The notes under the pieces were generated by a model. It was not told where the DNA came from. It searched no databases and worked only from the letters and a program-made list of their open reading frames with translations. A DNA stretch of 64,000 nucleotides from Celeribacter naphthalenivorans (GTDB lineage Bacteria; Pseudomonadota; Alphaproteobacteria; Rhodobacterales; Rhodobacteraceae): contig NZ_JAIVLK010000001.1 in the NCBI RefSeq assembly GCF_020524585.1, forward strand, positions 372,001 through 436,000. The letters are read 5' to 3'. The first letter of the stretch is position 1. The number at the start of each line of letters is the position of its first letter. A program made the translations under genes and the position numbers. Below, in pieces: positions 1-9,718 of the stretch.

Positions 1-6
1 AATGAA

Positions 7-45
7 AAAGGGCCGGGGGATCGCTCCTCCGGCCCTTTTGTTTTG
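7..45. terminator. Bidirectional intrinsic terminator downstream of nhaA
   Basis: A 14-base stem (7-20 with 25-38, one G-T wobble, 4-base loop) is followed by a T-rich run on the plus strand and mirrored by an A-rich run at 4-9, so it can stop transcription in both directions. It lies about 15 bases beyond the nhaA stop codon, which fits it as the nhaA terminator. Confidence 0.85.
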
Positions 46-57
46 TCTGTGAGGCGT

Positions 58-1278
58 TTACTGCGCCGGTTCCTGAACTTCGGGCGCGGTCACGTCGGCC
101 TCTTTCAGCGCGGCTTTGTCGTCTTCGACGGGGGCGAATTTCAGCACCACAAAGCCGATGATCGCGGAGATCACGGAGCCGGACAACACGCCGATACGGA
201 CCTCATTCATGTGGAAAGCATCGTCAAAGGACAACCCGCCGATGAAGAGCGACATGGTGAACCCGATGCCCGCGAGGGCTGCGACGCCGTAGATATGGAG
301 CCAGGTTGCGCCAAAGGGTTTCTTAGCGACGCCCATCTTGACCAAAAGCCAGGTCATGCCGAAGACGCCGACCTGTTTGCCGAGGATGAGACCCAGGGCG
401 ATCCCCAAGGGCAGCGGCGAGAACACGTCGTCCATGGTAATCCCGGAAAGCACCACGCCGGCGTTGGCGAAGGCAAAGATCGGCACGATCAGGAAGAACA
501 CATAGGGCGAGAGCGCATGTTCGAGCGCATGCAGCGGCGATTTGCCCCATTTGTCTTTGATCGGGATGAAGAAGGCGGTGATCACGCCCGCGAGCGTCGC
601 GTGGACACCGGATTTCAACACCAGAACCCAAAGCACCGTACCCAAGAGGATGATCGGTGCGATGCGGTGAATGCCCGCACGGTTGAGGTAGAACATGATC
701 GCGAGCGGAATGACCGACAGGAACAGGTAGTCCAGATGCAGATCAGCGGTGTAGAAAAATGCGATGATCAGGATTGCGCCCAAGTCATCAAGGATCGCCA
801 GCGTCAGCAAGAAAACTTTGAGCGAAGAGGGCACGCGGTCGCCCACAAGCGCCAGAATACCCAAAGCAAAGGCGATGTCGGTCGCCGCCGGAATGGCCCA
901 GCCGCCGTGCGTTTCAGGCGAAGAAATATTGAGCGCGAAATAGACCAGAGCCGGGACAAACATGCCGCCGACGGCCGCCATGCCCGGCAGAACCACGTCA
1001 CGCGGGTTCTTGAGCTTGCCTTCCATCAGCTCATGTTTGAGCTCTAGCCCCACGAGGAGGAAGAACACCGCCATCAATCCATCATTGATCCACAAGATCA
1101 AAGGCTTGGAGAGGCCGTTTTCGCCGAGCTGAACGGTGAAATACGATGACAGGGCGCCATCGTAATAGGGATAAAGCGAGGAATTGGCCACGAACATGGC
1201 AGCGACGGCGGCCACCATGAGCACGATTCCGCCTGAGATCTCACTGTCGAAGAACTGTTCCAATTTGCGCAGGAGCAT
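58..1278 (-). CDS. nhaA: Na+/H+ antiporter NhaA
   Basis: Inner-membrane sodium/proton antiporter that exports Na+ in exchange for protons, supporting salt and alkaline pH tolerance. The 406-residue protein has the NhaA length and fold, with many hydrophobic helices and the ion-binding aspartate pair in the motif AILDDLGAIL (D164-D165), plus the earlier D134 in ATDIAFALG. The N-terminus (KLEQFFDSEISGGI) matches the family start. The C-terminal tail is short and acidic. It is a single-gene unit ending at a strong terminator and is divergent from the VOC-family gene at 1370. Identification is firm; regulation is not visible. Confidence 0.96.
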   Translation of the reverse strand: MLLRKLEQFFDSEISGGIVLMVAAVAAMFVANSSLYPYYDGALSSYFTVQLGENGLSKPLILWINDGLMAVFFLLVGLELKHELMEGKLKNPRDVVLPGMAAVGGMFVPALVYFALNISSPETHGGWAIPAATDIAFALGILALVGDRVPSSLKVFLLTLAILDDLGAILIIAFFYTADLHLDYLFLSVIPLAIMFYLNRAGIHRIAPIILLGTVLWVLVLKSGVHATLAGVITAFFIPIKDKWGKSPLHALEHALSPYVFFLIVPIFAFANAGVVLSGITMDDVFSPLPLGIALGLILGKQVGVFGMTWLLVKMGVAKKPFGATWLHIYGVAALAGIGFTMSLFIGGLSFDDAFHMNEVRIGVLSGSVISAIIGFVVLKFAPVEDDKAALKEADVTAPEVQEPAQ

Positions 1279-1369
1279 TGTCTTTTTCTGGTCTTTCCTG
1301 AAAGTTGATTTAAAGGTGCGTTATATGGAAATGGGGCCTTTTTTAAAGGTTTCAATAAGGACAAGGGCA

Positions 1370-2002
1370 ATGAACTATCAGATTGATCATTTGGTGATTT
1401 CCGCAGGCGATCTGGAACAGGGGCGCGATTGGGCCGAGGCTCTTTTGGGGGTTCCCTTCGGACCGCGTGGAGAACACAAGGATATGGCGACGGAAAACCG
1501 TCTGGTGGCGATGACTCGCCCGGATGGGGAAAAGGCCTATCTCGAAGTGATCGCGCCCGATCCTAAGGCGCAAAGACCGGATTTCCCGCGTTGGTTCGAT
1601 TTGGACAACTTTGGCGGGACGCCGAAACTCACGAACTGGGTCGTGGCCTGTGCTGATCTGGAGGAGGCTTGGGAACGCGCCCCGGCTGATGTCGGTCGGA
1701 TCATGTCGTTTCAACGCGGTGACTATGCCTGGCGGATGATCGTGCCGGAAACTGGCGTATTGCCCTATGACAATTGCTTTCCGGCGCTGATCGAATGGCA
1801 CTCACCCCATCCGGCGCCGAAGCTGCTCGACCCGGGGTTGGCCTTTCGCAGGCTGAAAATTTCGCACCCCGATGCAGAGGGGCTGCGTGCCGCTCTTGCG
1901 CCTTTTGTCGAGGCGATGGAAAATGTTCGAATTGTACAAGCCCAAACCCCCGGTCTGACGGCCGAGATTGGCACACCCTCTGGGGAGATCTGGATCGCAT
2001 GA
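1370..2002 (+). CDS. VOC/glyoxalase-like domain protein
   Basis: Predicted 210-residue cytoplasmic protein with the opening MNYQIDHLVISAGDLEQG and a later E-rich beta strand pattern typical of the Glyoxalase_3 type of vicinal-oxygen-chelate proteins. Possible metal-ligand residues are the early H7 and an ALIEWHSPHP motif in the second half, but the substrate cannot be inferred. I chose the ATG at 1370 because an AAGGAC ribosome site lies just upstream; an open frame extends further 5' but overlaps the nhaA promoter region. The stop overlaps the next start by four bases (ATGA), so it is translationally coupled to the GNAT gene. Confidence 0.75.
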   Translation: MNYQIDHLVISAGDLEQGRDWAEALLGVPFGPRGEHKDMATENRLVAMTRPDGEKAYLEVIAPDPKAQRPDFPRWFDLDNFGGTPKLTNWVVACADLEEAWERAPADVGRIMSFQRGDYAWRMIVPETGVLPYDNCFPALIEWHSPHPAPKLLDPGLAFRRLKISHPDAEGLRAALAPFVEAMENVRIVQAQTPGLTAEIGTPSGEIWIA

Positions 2003-2502
2003 CTGAGAAACCCTACCTGCGCGACGCGACGCCTGCCGATGCTGCCGCGCTCAAAGCCATCATGGCGCCGGTCATAGCCGGCTCGACGGCGTCGTTTTCC
2101 TCGGAAGAGCGCGACGAGACTGCCTGGGCCGAGATGGTCACCGATCGCCTGAGCCGGGGCCGCGCTTTTTATGTCGCCGAACATCAGGGCGAGGTGGTGG
2201 GCTACGCGACCTACGACCAATTCCGTCCCGGCAACAACGGTTACCGCTTTACCATGGAGCACTCGGTTTACCTCAACGATGCGGCGCAGGGCTTTGGCCT
2301 TGGGCGGACGCTCATGTTGGTGGTCGAACAACATGCGCGTGAGGCGGGGCATCATTCGATGATTGCAGCGATTGATGCCGACAACGCGGGGTCCATCGCC
2401 TTTCACAAGGCCTTGGGCTACGCCGAGGCCGGGCGCATCCCGCAGGCCGGGTTCAAATTCGACCGCTGGCTGGATGTGTTGTTTTTGCAAAAATTCCTTT
2501 GA
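1999..2502 (+). CDS. GNAT family N-acetyltransferase (phosphinothricin-acetyltransferase-like)
   Basis: 167-residue acetyltransferase of the Pat-like GNAT branch, predicted to acetylate a small amine or amino-acid analogue using acetyl-CoA. The sequence shows the N-terminal RDATPADAAALKAI helix, the central EHSVYLNDAAQGFGLGRTLM segment with the acetyl-CoA-binding loop, and the DADNAGSIAFHKALGY motif near the end. It starts inside the stop codon of the VOC gene (ATGA), so the two form an operon. The true substrate is unknown; similarity to the Pat group is family-level only. Confidence 0.85.
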   Translation: MTEKPYLRDATPADAAALKAIMAPVIAGSTASFSSEERDETAWAEMVTDRLSRGRAFYVAEHQGEVVGYATYDQFRPGNNGYRFTMEHSVYLNDAAQGFGLGRTLMLVVEQHAREAGHHSMIAAIDADNAGSIAFHKALGYAEAGRIPQAGFKFDRWLDVLFLQKFL

Positions 2503-2554
2503 GAACACAGATTTGTCGCGGGACTTGTGACGCCAAAATAGGTAAGCTCGCGAC

Positions 2555-3238
2555 ATGTCGATCTGGTCCAAAATCCTTGAGGCGCTCAAGGCGCTGCGTG
2601 CGGGCGAAAGCCTGGCTTCTGTGTTTGAGCAATTTCGCTCTGACCCGGATCGGCGCGTGGGCTTTGCCATCGCGGTGATTGCCCTGGGCGCGAAAATGGC
2701 CAAGGCGGACGGTCAGGTGACCCGCGACGAGGTCACGGCCTTTCGCGAAGTGTTCCTGATCGCGCCAGAGGACGAAGCCGCCGCCGCCCGCGTGTTCAAC
2801 CTTGCCCGCCAAGACGTGGCGGGGTTCGAGGACTACGCCAAGAGCGTGAAAAAGATGTATGGCGCGGAATGCCGCCCGCTGATGGACATCATGGATGGGC
2901 TGTTTCACATCGCCATGGCCGACGGGGAATATCACCCCGGCGAGGATGCGTTTCTGATCCGTGTGGCGGAGATTTTCGACATCGAAGACCGCGCCTTTCG
3001 GGTGCTGCGCGCGCGATATGTGCCCGATGCACTGCGCGATCCTTACGATGTGCTCGGCGTCGAGCCCTCTGCCTCGCTTGCGGAGATTAAATCGGCCTAT
3101 CGGGCGCTGGTGCGCGAGACCCATCCCGACCGGATGATTGCCCGCGGCGTGCCCGAAGAGGCGGTGCAATTGGCCTCTGACCGGCTGGTTGAGATCAACG
3201 CGGCCTGGGAGGAAATCTCCGCGGAGCGCGCGGCGTGA
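2555..3238 (+). CDS. TerB-DnaJ domain co-chaperone-like protein (DjlA-related)
   Basis: 227 residues. Residues about 30-150 form an all-helical TerB-like domain with acidic repeats (KADGQVTRDE and MADGEYHPGE). Residues about 162-225 form a J domain carrying the HPD triad at 190-192, which would stimulate a DnaK-type ATPase. This is the DjlA arrangement, but the N-terminus has no membrane anchor, so the protein is probably cytoplasmic. It ends with a four-base overlap (GTGA) with the next gene, implying coupled translation. Client proteins cannot be deduced. Confidence 0.85.
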   Translation: MSIWSKILEALKALRAGESLASVFEQFRSDPDRRVGFAIAVIALGAKMAKADGQVTRDEVTAFREVFLIAPEDEAAAARVFNLARQDVAGFEDYAKSVKKMYGAECRPLMDIMDGLFHIAMADGEYHPGEDAFLIRVAEIFDIEDRAFRVLRARYVPDALRDPYDVLGVEPSASLAEIKSAYRALVRETHPDRMIARGVPEEAVQLASDRLVEINAAWEEISAERAA

Positions 3239-4278
3239 TCCGCATCGCGACCTATAATGTCGAATGGTTCGACAACCTTTTCGACCGGATGGGCCGCCCG
3301 CAGGCCGACGACAAATGGTCCGCCCGGCACAATGTGACCCGCGAGATGCAGCTCGAATCCCTCGGTATCGTGTTCAACGCGCTGGATGCCGACGCGATCA
3401 TGGTGATCGAGGCGCCGGACACCAATCGCAAACGCGACACACGCCGCGCGCTGGAGCAATTCGCCGATTGGGCGGGGCTGCGGGCCATGGCGGTCGAGAT
3501 CGGCTATATCAACGAGACGCAGCAAGAGATTGCCCTGATGTACGACCCGCTGGTGCTGCGTGCGCGGCATGATCCGGTCGGGGCACCTGCGGACTTGGGC
3601 GATGACTTCGAGCCGCCTGCCTTCAATTCGATCTATCGGCTGGATCTCGACACGGATCGGGACCGCGAAGAGGTGCGGTTCTCAAAGCCGCCGCTGGAGC
3701 TTGCAATGGAAGTGCGCGAGACCGGCTTTGCCTTTCGCATGATCGGCGTGCATGTGAAATCCAAGGCCCCGCATGGCGCGCGCAGCCGCGATGACGTGAT
3801 CCGCATTTCCATCGAGAACCGGCGCAAACAGTTGGCGCAATGCATCTGGTTGCGGGAACGGGTGGAGGGGCATCTGCGCGCGGGCGAGCCTTTGATCGTG
3901 CTAGGTGATTTCAACGACGGGCCGGGGCTTGATGAATATGAAAAGCTGTTCGGGCGCTCTGGCGTGGAGATCGTCATGGGCCGCGAAGACCCGGATGTGT
4001 CGCCCGAAATGCGCCTGTCGGACCCGCATGCGACCGAGGCGCTCACGCGGCGCGGCAATCAGGGGCGGACCTCTGCGCGGTTCTATATCGACGAGGAAAA
4101 GCGCTATCTTTCGGCGCTTTTGGACTATGTGATGGTGTCACAGGATTTGAAACAGGGCGCGCGCTGGCGCATCTGGCATCCGTTCGACGATCCGGTCTGT
4201 TTCAACACGCCGGAATTGAAAGAGGCGTTGCTCAAGGCGTCGGATCATTTCCCGGTGACGGTCGATCTCGACCTGTGA
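3235..4278 (+). CDS. Endonuclease/exonuclease/phosphatase family protein
   Basis: 347-residue metal-dependent phosphoesterase of the EEP superfamily (DNase I/exonuclease III fold). Visible motifs: ATYNVEWFDNL at the start, the metal ligand E in MVIEAPD, VHVKSK, the catalytic GDFNDGPG, and the terminal SDHFPV with the conserved Asp-His. No signal peptide is seen. The GTG start at 3235 overlaps the preceding stop by four bases; no better start exists and the motif spacing from it is normal. The substrate could be nucleic acid or a phospholipid/inositol phosphate; sequence alone does not decide. Confidence 0.85.
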   Translation: MIRIATYNVEWFDNLFDRMGRPQADDKWSARHNVTREMQLESLGIVFNALDADAIMVIEAPDTNRKRDTRRALEQFADWAGLRAMAVEIGYINETQQEIALMYDPLVLRARHDPVGAPADLGDDFEPPAFNSIYRLDLDTDRDREEVRFSKPPLELAMEVRETGFAFRMIGVHVKSKAPHGARSRDDVIRISIENRRKQLAQCIWLRERVEGHLRAGEPLIVLGDFNDGPGLDEYEKLFGRSGVEIVMGREDPDVSPEMRLSDPHATEALTRRGNQGRTSARFYIDEEKRYLSALLDYVMVSQDLKQGARWRIWHPFDDPVCFNTPELKEALLKASDHFPVTVDLDL

Positions 4279-4316
4279 GACGCGGCAGGGGTGAAATCGG
4301 GCGGGCGAGACCTTAT

Positions 4317-4619
4317 ATGTTCCGTATGAGACAGATGATCCTGATCCCGATGCTCTTTCTTGCGGCACCTGTGCTGGCCGAGGACACGCCCTCTGATCCT
4401 GAGGAGGGCTGGAACCTGTTGCGCGAAGGCTCGAAATTGTTGCTCGAACATCTGTTTGAGGACATGGGGCCGGCGCTCAAGGAGCTTGAGGGCTATGTCG
4501 ACGATCTCAATGCCTATGAGGCGCCGGTGATCCTGCCCAATGGCGACATCCTGATCCGGCGCAAACCCGAAGGCGCGCCGGAGGAGCCGAGCATCCCCGA
4601 TGAGGGCATTGATCTCTAA
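4317..4619 (+). CDS. Small secreted protein of unknown function
   Basis: About 100 residues with a classic signal peptide (MILIPMLFLAAPVLA followed by EDT), then an acidic mature domain of about 80 residues containing EGWNLLREGSKLLLEHL and PNGDILIRRKPEGAP. It has no cysteine and no recognisable catalytic motif. Such short periplasmic proteins are common in Rhodobacteraceae, but I do not know a function. Starts at 4317 (ATG), 4326 (ATG) or a GTG at 4275 are all open; 4317 or 4326 gives a normal-length signal peptide. Confidence 0.65.
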   Translation: MFRMRQMILIPMLFLAAPVLAEDTPSDPEEGWNLLREGSKLLLEHLFEDMGPALKELEGYVDDLNAYEAPVILPNGDILIRRKPEGAPEEPSIPDEGIDL

Positions 4620-4622
4620 GGC

Positions 4623-6203
4623 TCAAGACCGAAGGTGACGCACTTCGGTCTTGGCGCCGAGGCTATTGGCGAGCGACTGGAACCGCGCGTTGGTGACTTC
4701 GCCGAACAGATCTTCGGCCTCGGGGCGCAACGACAGGACCAGCTCTTTTTTCTTCGGGAAGTAGGCGATTTTGGCCATATCCGTCGGCACGTCCACGGCA
4801 AACATCGCGCCGAACCGCATCGCTTTGCCAAGCACCTCGGCATCGCGGATTTCCTTTTCCGAGAGCATCTCGATCAGATTGGCAAAGGGCGTGTTGTCGC
4901 GCGAGTTTTTGTAGCGGTGCAGCAGAGCAAGACCTAAGAAAATCCGTTCCTTATGGGTCAGGCCGCCCAGGTTGGCCCGCGTCGCATTGTCGAAACACAC
5001 CTCGGCGCGGTAATCGGGATGCGCGCGCCAGGTGACGTCATGCAGCAGGCAGGCAGCGCGGATCAGCCGCATCTTTTCATATTGCCGGGCCTTGAAGATC
5101 GGCTCAATGAAGGCGTGAAGCTGCTTGCCAAAGCCGGGCAGGCGGGCGTCTTTCATCTCAGAGAACCGACACGCTTCGATCAGCGGATCACGGGCGCGCA
5201 CGCTCTGCGGCATTTGCTCGTAAAGCATGCCTTCGCGGATGCCGTAGGACGAGACGCAAATCTCTTTCGGATGAAAGGTCCGCACCAACTGCCGCAGCAC
5301 TTCGGAGGCAATCGGCACCAAAGACATCCGGCTCGACGAGGTGCCGGTTTTGGAGCGCAGCTCATCCATATCGCTTTTGCGGATGAATTTGATCGTTTCG
5401 GTGACCGACCGGCTCGACATCCGATATTCGTGCAGCACGTGCAGCGGGTAATTGCGCCGCTCCATATCGATCCGGGCAATCGCGCGCCAGGAGCCCCCCA
5501 CAAGGTAAATGCGCGGATGCGCGGTGCCCATGGTCTCGGCCAGCTCTTTCATGATCGGCGCGATGTGATCCTTGAGACCCTGACGCCCGCCTTGGAGGCC
5601 CTGAAGTTTCAGCGGCCCCAAGGGCGAGGTCACGCGCTTGCCGACTTCGCCGTTGCGGACCTCGGCCAGTTCCATAGAGGAGCCGCCAATATCGCAGACC
5701 AGGCCATCCGCCTCGGGCCAGCCCAAAAGCACGCCCTGCGCCGAGAGCCGCGCCTCTTCCTCGCCGTCGATGACCCATAGGCTGAGGCCGGTCTCCCGCT
5801 CGATGTCCTCCCGAAAAGCGGGACCGTCCTCAGCCTCCCGCACCGCAGCGGTCGCAACCGCCGTCAGTGGGGGAATGCCCATGCCTTTCGCCAGTTTCTG
5901 AAACCGCCGGATGGCGGACATGGCGCGGACCTTGCCCTCCGGGTTGAGCCGCCCGGTTTCGCGCAGGCCAGCACCCAGCCCACACATGATTTTCTCGTTG
6001 TAGAAATAGGCCGGGCTGCGCGCCGCGCCGTCAAACACCACCAAACGCACGGAGTTCGACCCCACATCGACCACGCCGACCCGCGACAAAGCACGGGCCT
6101 CCGCGTCGAGAAACAGAGGGCGGCCAAAGACGCCCCAGTCTTGTGTCTCGGCTTCTGCGATTGCGCCTTGGTGTTCCGTCGCATCTTGCGAAAGATCGGT
6201 CAT
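4623..6203 (-). CDS. ppx: Ppx/GppA family phosphatase (exopolyphosphatase)
   Basis: 526 residues. The N-terminal half is an actin-like ASKHA phosphatase domain: VVDVGSNSVRLVVFDG (phosphate 1 loop), AVATAAVREAEDG, the catalytic E in DGEEEARLSAQG, and CDIGGSSMELAEV (phosphate 2). The C-terminal half carries an HD-like helical region with LLHDVTWRAHPDYRAE. It should hydrolyse terminal phosphate from polyphosphate or (p)ppGpp 5'-phosphate. The ATG at 6203 is preferred over an upstream TTG at 6242 because of a better upstream ribosome site. hdaA lies 99 bases upstream on the same strand. A PPK2 gene is also present 12 kb away. Confidence 0.9.
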   Translation of the reverse strand: MTDLSQDATEHQGAIAEAETQDWGVFGRPLFLDAEARALSRVGVVDVGSNSVRLVVFDGAARSPAYFYNEKIMCGLGAGLRETGRLNPEGKVRAMSAIRRFQKLAKGMGIPPLTAVATAAVREAEDGPAFREDIERETGLSLWVIDGEEEARLSAQGVLLGWPEADGLVCDIGGSSMELAEVRNGEVGKRVTSPLGPLKLQGLQGGRQGLKDHIAPIMKELAETMGTAHPRIYLVGGSWRAIARIDMERRNYPLHVLHEYRMSSRSVTETIKFIRKSDMDELRSKTGTSSSRMSLVPIASEVLRQLVRTFHPKEICVSSYGIREGMLYEQMPQSVRARDPLIEACRFSEMKDARLPGFGKQLHAFIEPIFKARQYEKMRLIRAACLLHDVTWRAHPDYRAEVCFDNATRANLGGLTHKERIFLGLALLHRYKNSRDNTPFANLIEMLSEKEIRDAEVLGKAMRFGAMFAVDVPTDMAKIAYFPKKKELVLSLRPEAEDLFGEVTNARFQSLANSLGAKTEVRHLRS

Positions 6204-6302
6204 GACGGTGCCTATCTCGTTGGTCTTAAACGACAGTGCCAAATGGCTTCGACTTCGTAAATCGCATGGATTTTGGGCAAAATCCAGCGCCTTTTGGGGC
6301 GC

Positions 6303-6986
6303 TTACGCGTCGGCGGGAAAGAGGCTCTGGGCCAGACCGCGCGAAATAGGCTTGCCGGCCCTTAGCGCTTCGCGATCGAGTGTCTCGACCATCTGGCGCA
6401 CCGCACCGGCCGAGCGTTCCATGCGTTTCACGAGCCAGGGGATCAGCGCCACAGGGACGGTGATCTGCCGGTCCTCGAATTGTTTCACCAGCATGGCCAT
6501 GAGCAACATGTCATCGGGCGGATCGATCCGGGTCACCGTGGTGCCCTGCATCCGAGACGCCAGATCGGGCAGGGTGAGCGCCCAATGATTGGGAGCGGTG
6601 CGCGCCGTGACCAAAAGCCGACCGCCTTCGGCCAAGGTCAGGTTGTGCAGGTGAAACAGTGCGTTTTCCGCCGCTTGCGGATCGGCCAGCTCCGGCATGC
6701 GGTCGGCGTCCTCGACCACCACGGAGCGCTGGGTTGCCAGAGCAGGAATATCGGCCTCGCTCAACTCGGCGACAGGGACGATCACGCCCTCATGCTCGGC
6801 GGCAAAGACATGCGCCATATGGGTTTTGCCCGAGCCGGGAGACCCAATGAGGACCAGTTTGCCCGAGGGCCAAGTGGCCACGGAATCGAGGGTCGCGATG
6901 GCCATGGCATTGGAGGGCGCGACGAAAAACGTATCGCGCCCAAGCACCTCGCGGGTGGGAAGATCGAGAATAAGCTGTTGGGCCAT
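6303..6986 (-). CDS. hdaA: DnaA-related regulatory protein HdaA
   Basis: 227-residue AAA+ protein resembling the ATPase part of DnaA without its DNA-binding domain. Residues 3-10 (QQLILDLP) form a beta-clamp-binding motif, Walker A is GSPGSGKT at 48-55, and Walker B/acidic residues are in VVVEDADRM. In Caulobacter and relatives HdaA with the sliding clamp stimulates DnaA-ATP hydrolysis and prevents re-initiation; that role is inferred here. Its start lies two bases after the AI-2E/PerM-type permease gene stop, so the two are cotranscribed, an arrangement I recall as common in Rhodobacterales. Confidence 0.88.
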   Translation of the reverse strand: MAQQLILDLPTREVLGRDTFFVAPSNAMAIATLDSVATWPSGKLVLIGSPGSGKTHMAHVFAAEHEGVIVPVAELSEADIPALATQRSVVVEDADRMPELADPQAAENALFHLHNLTLAEGGRLLVTARTAPNHWALTLPDLASRMQGTTVTRIDPPDDMLLMAMLVKQFEDRQITVPVALIPWLVKRMERSAGAVRQMVETLDREALRAGKPISRGLAQSLFPADA

Positions 6987-6988
6987 GG

Positions 6989-8071
6989 TCAGACGTCTTC
7001 TGCCTCTGGGTCTTCATCGGCGCTGAGGCCCCGATAGAGCCGACTGTCGTGATATTGGTGGATGCCAAAGCGCGCTACGACACCGAGGGCGGCGGCCACC
7101 GGCACGGCGATCAACATGCCGACAAAGCCAAACAAAGTGCCAAAGGCGGAGAGCGCAAAGATCAGCCAGACGGGATGCAGCCCGATGGAGGAGCCGACGA
7201 GGTTCGGGGTCAGGATATTGCCCTCGACGAATTGGCCGATGGCGAAGATCGCGACCACGGCGGCGATCCATTGCCATTCGCCCCAGAACTGGAACAGCGC
7301 AAGGCCGATGGACAAAAGTCCACCAACGATGGCGCCGACGTAAGGAATAAAGGTCAAGGCGCCTGCCACAGCCCCCGCGACGAGGCCGAATTTGAGACCC
7401 ACGAGCATGAGGCCTGCGGCGTAAAACGTGCCGAGGATCAGGCAGACGGTGCCTTGGCCGCGGATGAAAGAGGCCAAGGTGCTGTCGATGTCGGAGGCGA
7501 GGCGACGGATGACCGGCGCGTGATCGCGCGGCAAAAGCCCGTCGATCTTGGCGACCATCCGGTCCCAATCCATCAAGAGATAAAAGGTGATCACCGGCAC
7601 CAGAACCAACAGCATCACGACGTTGAAAAGGCTCATCGCAGAGGCCAGCGCGGTCGAGAGCAATTCTCCGCCCTTCGACTGGATCGTCTCGCCAATCTTG
7701 ACGAGGGTCTGACGCAGCTGGCTGCCTTCATCGAGGAGGGTGGGGAATTTCTCGGTCAGGAAATTCTGGAGATTGTTGATCAATTCGGGCGCGATATTGA
7801 CCAGATCCGTCGTCTGATTGATCAGCGTCGGAATGACCAGAAGCGCGATGAGCACAAAAAGCACCGCCGCGACCAAGGTGATCACCACCGTGGCGGCAAT
7901 GCGGCTAAAGCCCCAGCTCTCCAACTTGTCGGCGACCGGGTCGAGCATATAGGCTACGGCCATGCTGAGCACAAAAGGCAGAATGACATTGCCCAAAAGC
8001 CACAACAACGCGAGGAACACCGCCGCAGCGACCCCCCAATATTTCATCTGATCGCGGACAGGTAATGCCAT
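6989..8071 (-). CDS. AI-2E/PerM family membrane transporter
   Basis: About 360 residues with roughly eight hydrophobic segments, beginning with a pair (AAAVFLALLWLLGNVILPFVLSM) followed by YMLDPVADKLESWG, the characteristic start of the AI-2E transporter/PerM family. A glycine-rich core (GAVAGALTFIPYVGAIVGG) sits in the second half. Members are putative permeases or ion exporters; substrate is not determinable. The ATG at 8071 is chosen over a farther TTG at 8215 because AAAGGGGCG sits at the right spacing and the N-terminus then matches the family. It is the first gene of a two-gene unit with hdaA. Confidence 0.88.
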   Translation of the reverse strand: MALPVRDQMKYWGVAAAVFLALLWLLGNVILPFVLSMAVAYMLDPVADKLESWGFSRIAATVVITLVAAVLFVLIALLVIPTLINQTTDLVNIAPELINNLQNFLTEKFPTLLDEGSQLRQTLVKIGETIQSKGGELLSTALASAMSLFNVVMLLVLVPVITFYLLMDWDRMVAKIDGLLPRDHAPVIRRLASDIDSTLASFIRGQGTVCLILGTFYAAGLMLVGLKFGLVAGAVAGALTFIPYVGAIVGGLLSIGLALFQFWGEWQWIAAVVAIFAIGQFVEGNILTPNLVGSSIGLHPVWLIFALSAFGTLFGFVGMLIAVPVAAALGVVARFGIHQYHDSRLYRGLSADEDPEAEDV

Positions 8072-8241
8072 GACGCCCCTTTGCCTTTTCTTCCATATCG
8101 CGCGTGCTGACATGGGTTTCAAGGGGAAGAGGGCGCAACCGCAGCGCTGATTTGCCAGAGGCCGAAAACTTGCGCAGTCTTGTTTGTGCTCTGGCGATCG
8201 CTTAGACCGTTGCAAACACTGATCACTTGAGGGCTCCGCCT

Positions 8242-9579
8242 ATGCGTTTGTCGCGCTATTTCCTTCCGGTTTTGAAAGAAACCCCGTCCGAGGCACAAAT
8301 CGTGTCGCACCGTCTGATGCTGCGCGCCGGCATGATCCGCCAGCAATCTGCTGGCATCTATTCCTGGCTGCCGCTGGGCTATAAGGTGCTCAAGAATATC
8401 GAGCGGATCGTGCATGAAGAACAACAACGCGCGGGCCACATCCCGGTCTTGATGCCGACGATGCAGTCGGCGGACCTGTGGCGTGAATCCGGGCGCTATG
8501 ATGCCTATGGCGATGAGATGCTGCGGATCACCGACCGGCATGGTCGCGATATGCTGTTTGGGCCGACCAACGAAGAGATGATCACCGACATCTTCCGTGG
8601 CTATGTGAAGTCCTACAAAGACCTGCCGCTGACGCTCTATCAAATCCAGTGGAAATTCCGCGACGAAATCCGTCCGCGTTTCGGCGTGATGCGGGGCCGC
8701 GAGTTCTTTATGAAAGACGGCTATACCTTTGATTTGACGATGGATGACGCGCTCCACGCCTATAACCGTCACCTCGTGAGCTACCTGCGCACCTATGAGC
8801 GCATGGGGCTTCAGGCGATCCCGATGCGTGCGGACGGTGGCCCGATTGGCGGCGATTACACCCATGAATTCCTCGTGCTGGCCGAAACCGGCGAATCCGA
8901 GGTGTTCTACGACAGCCAGATCACCGATCTGAAATTCGGCGACCGTGAGATCGACTTTGACAGCGTCGAACAGTGTCAGGCCGTGCTCGAAGAGTTTACC
9001 TCGCGCTACGCCCGCACCGATGAGACCCACGACGAAGCGATCTTTGCCGAGGTGCCAGAAGAGCGCCGCCGCAGCGCGCGCGGCATCGAAGTCGGTCAGA
9101 TTTTCTACTTCGGCACGAAGTATTCCGAATCCATGGGCGCGACTGTCCAAGGCCCGGATGGCAAACCTGTGCCTGTGCACATGGGGTCGCATGGCATCGG
9201 CGTGTCGCGTCTCTTGGGCGCGATCATCGAGGCCAGCCACGACGACAAAGGCATCATCTGGCCGGAGGGCGTGACGCCCTTCCACGTTGGCATCGTCAAT
9301 CTGAAACAGGGCGACGAAGAGGCCGATGTCGCCTGTGAGGCGCTCTATAAGTCCTTCGAAACCTTGGGCCTCGAGGCGCTTTATGATGACCGCAACGAAC
9401 GTGCGGGCGGCAAATTCGCCACCATGGATCTGATCGGTCTGCCGTGGCGCATCACCGTCGGGCCGCGCGGTCTCAAGAACGGCGTGGTCGAAGTGACCTG
9501 CCGCAAGACCGGCGAGAGCGAAGAGATGACGCCGGAGCTGGCGGTCGAGAAAATCGTGAAAATCTACGCGGGTCTCTAA
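8242..9579 (+). CDS. proS: Prolyl-tRNA synthetase (ProS, short alphaproteobacterial type)
   Basis: Class II synthetase charging tRNA-Pro. 445 residues, clearly shorter than the ~570-residue E. coli enzyme because the editing insertion between motifs 2 and 3 is absent, as in other alphaproteobacterial ProS. Motif 2 region [21 protein letters not shown] and motif 3 [13 protein letters not shown] are intact, with a C-terminal anticodon-binding domain (PFHVGIVNL onward). The ATG at 8242 with GAGGG upstream gives the canonical MRLSRYFLP start. Loss of cis editing means that mischarged Ala-tRNA-Pro would need a trans-editing factor, not seen in this window. Confidence 0.96.
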   Translation: MRLSRYFLPVLKETPSEAQIVSHRLMLRAGMIRQQSAGIYSWLPLGYKVLKNIERIVHEEQQRAGHIPVLMPTMQSADLWRESGRYDAYGDEMLRITDRHGRDMLFGPTNEEMITDIFRGYVKSYKDLPLTLYQIQWKFRDEIRPRFGVMRGREFFMKDGYTFDLTMDDALHAYNRHLVSYLRTYERMGLQAIPMRADGGPIGGDYTHEFLVLAETGESEVFYDSQITDLKFGDREIDFDSVEQCQAVLEEFTSRYARTDETHDEAIFAEVPEERRRSARGIEVGQIFYFGTKYSESMGATVQGPDGKPVPVHMGSHGIGVSRLLGAIIEASHDDKGIIWPEGVTPFHVGIVNLKQGDEEADVACEALYKSFETLGLEALYDDRNERAGGKFATMDLIGLPWRITVGPRGLKNGVVEVTCRKTGESEEMTPELAVEKIVKIYAGL

Positions 9580-9616
9580 CGACAGATCGGCGAGTTTTCG
9601 CGAGACTTTGAAAAAA

Positions 9617-9655
9617 CGGGGGCGGGGCATTTGTGTCTCGCCCCCGAATCCTTTT
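9617..9655 (+). terminator. Intrinsic terminator of proS
   Basis: An 8-base GC stem (9617-9624 with 9639-9646, 14-base loop) followed by a short T-rich stretch ending at 9655. It lies 37 bases after the proS stop and before the DUF2937 gene. Confidence 0.7.
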
Positions 9656-9718
9656 AGCCTACTTGCCATAGAATTTCCGCGTCAGACGGAAACCGCAGCA
9701 GACGGATGAGAGGCAAAT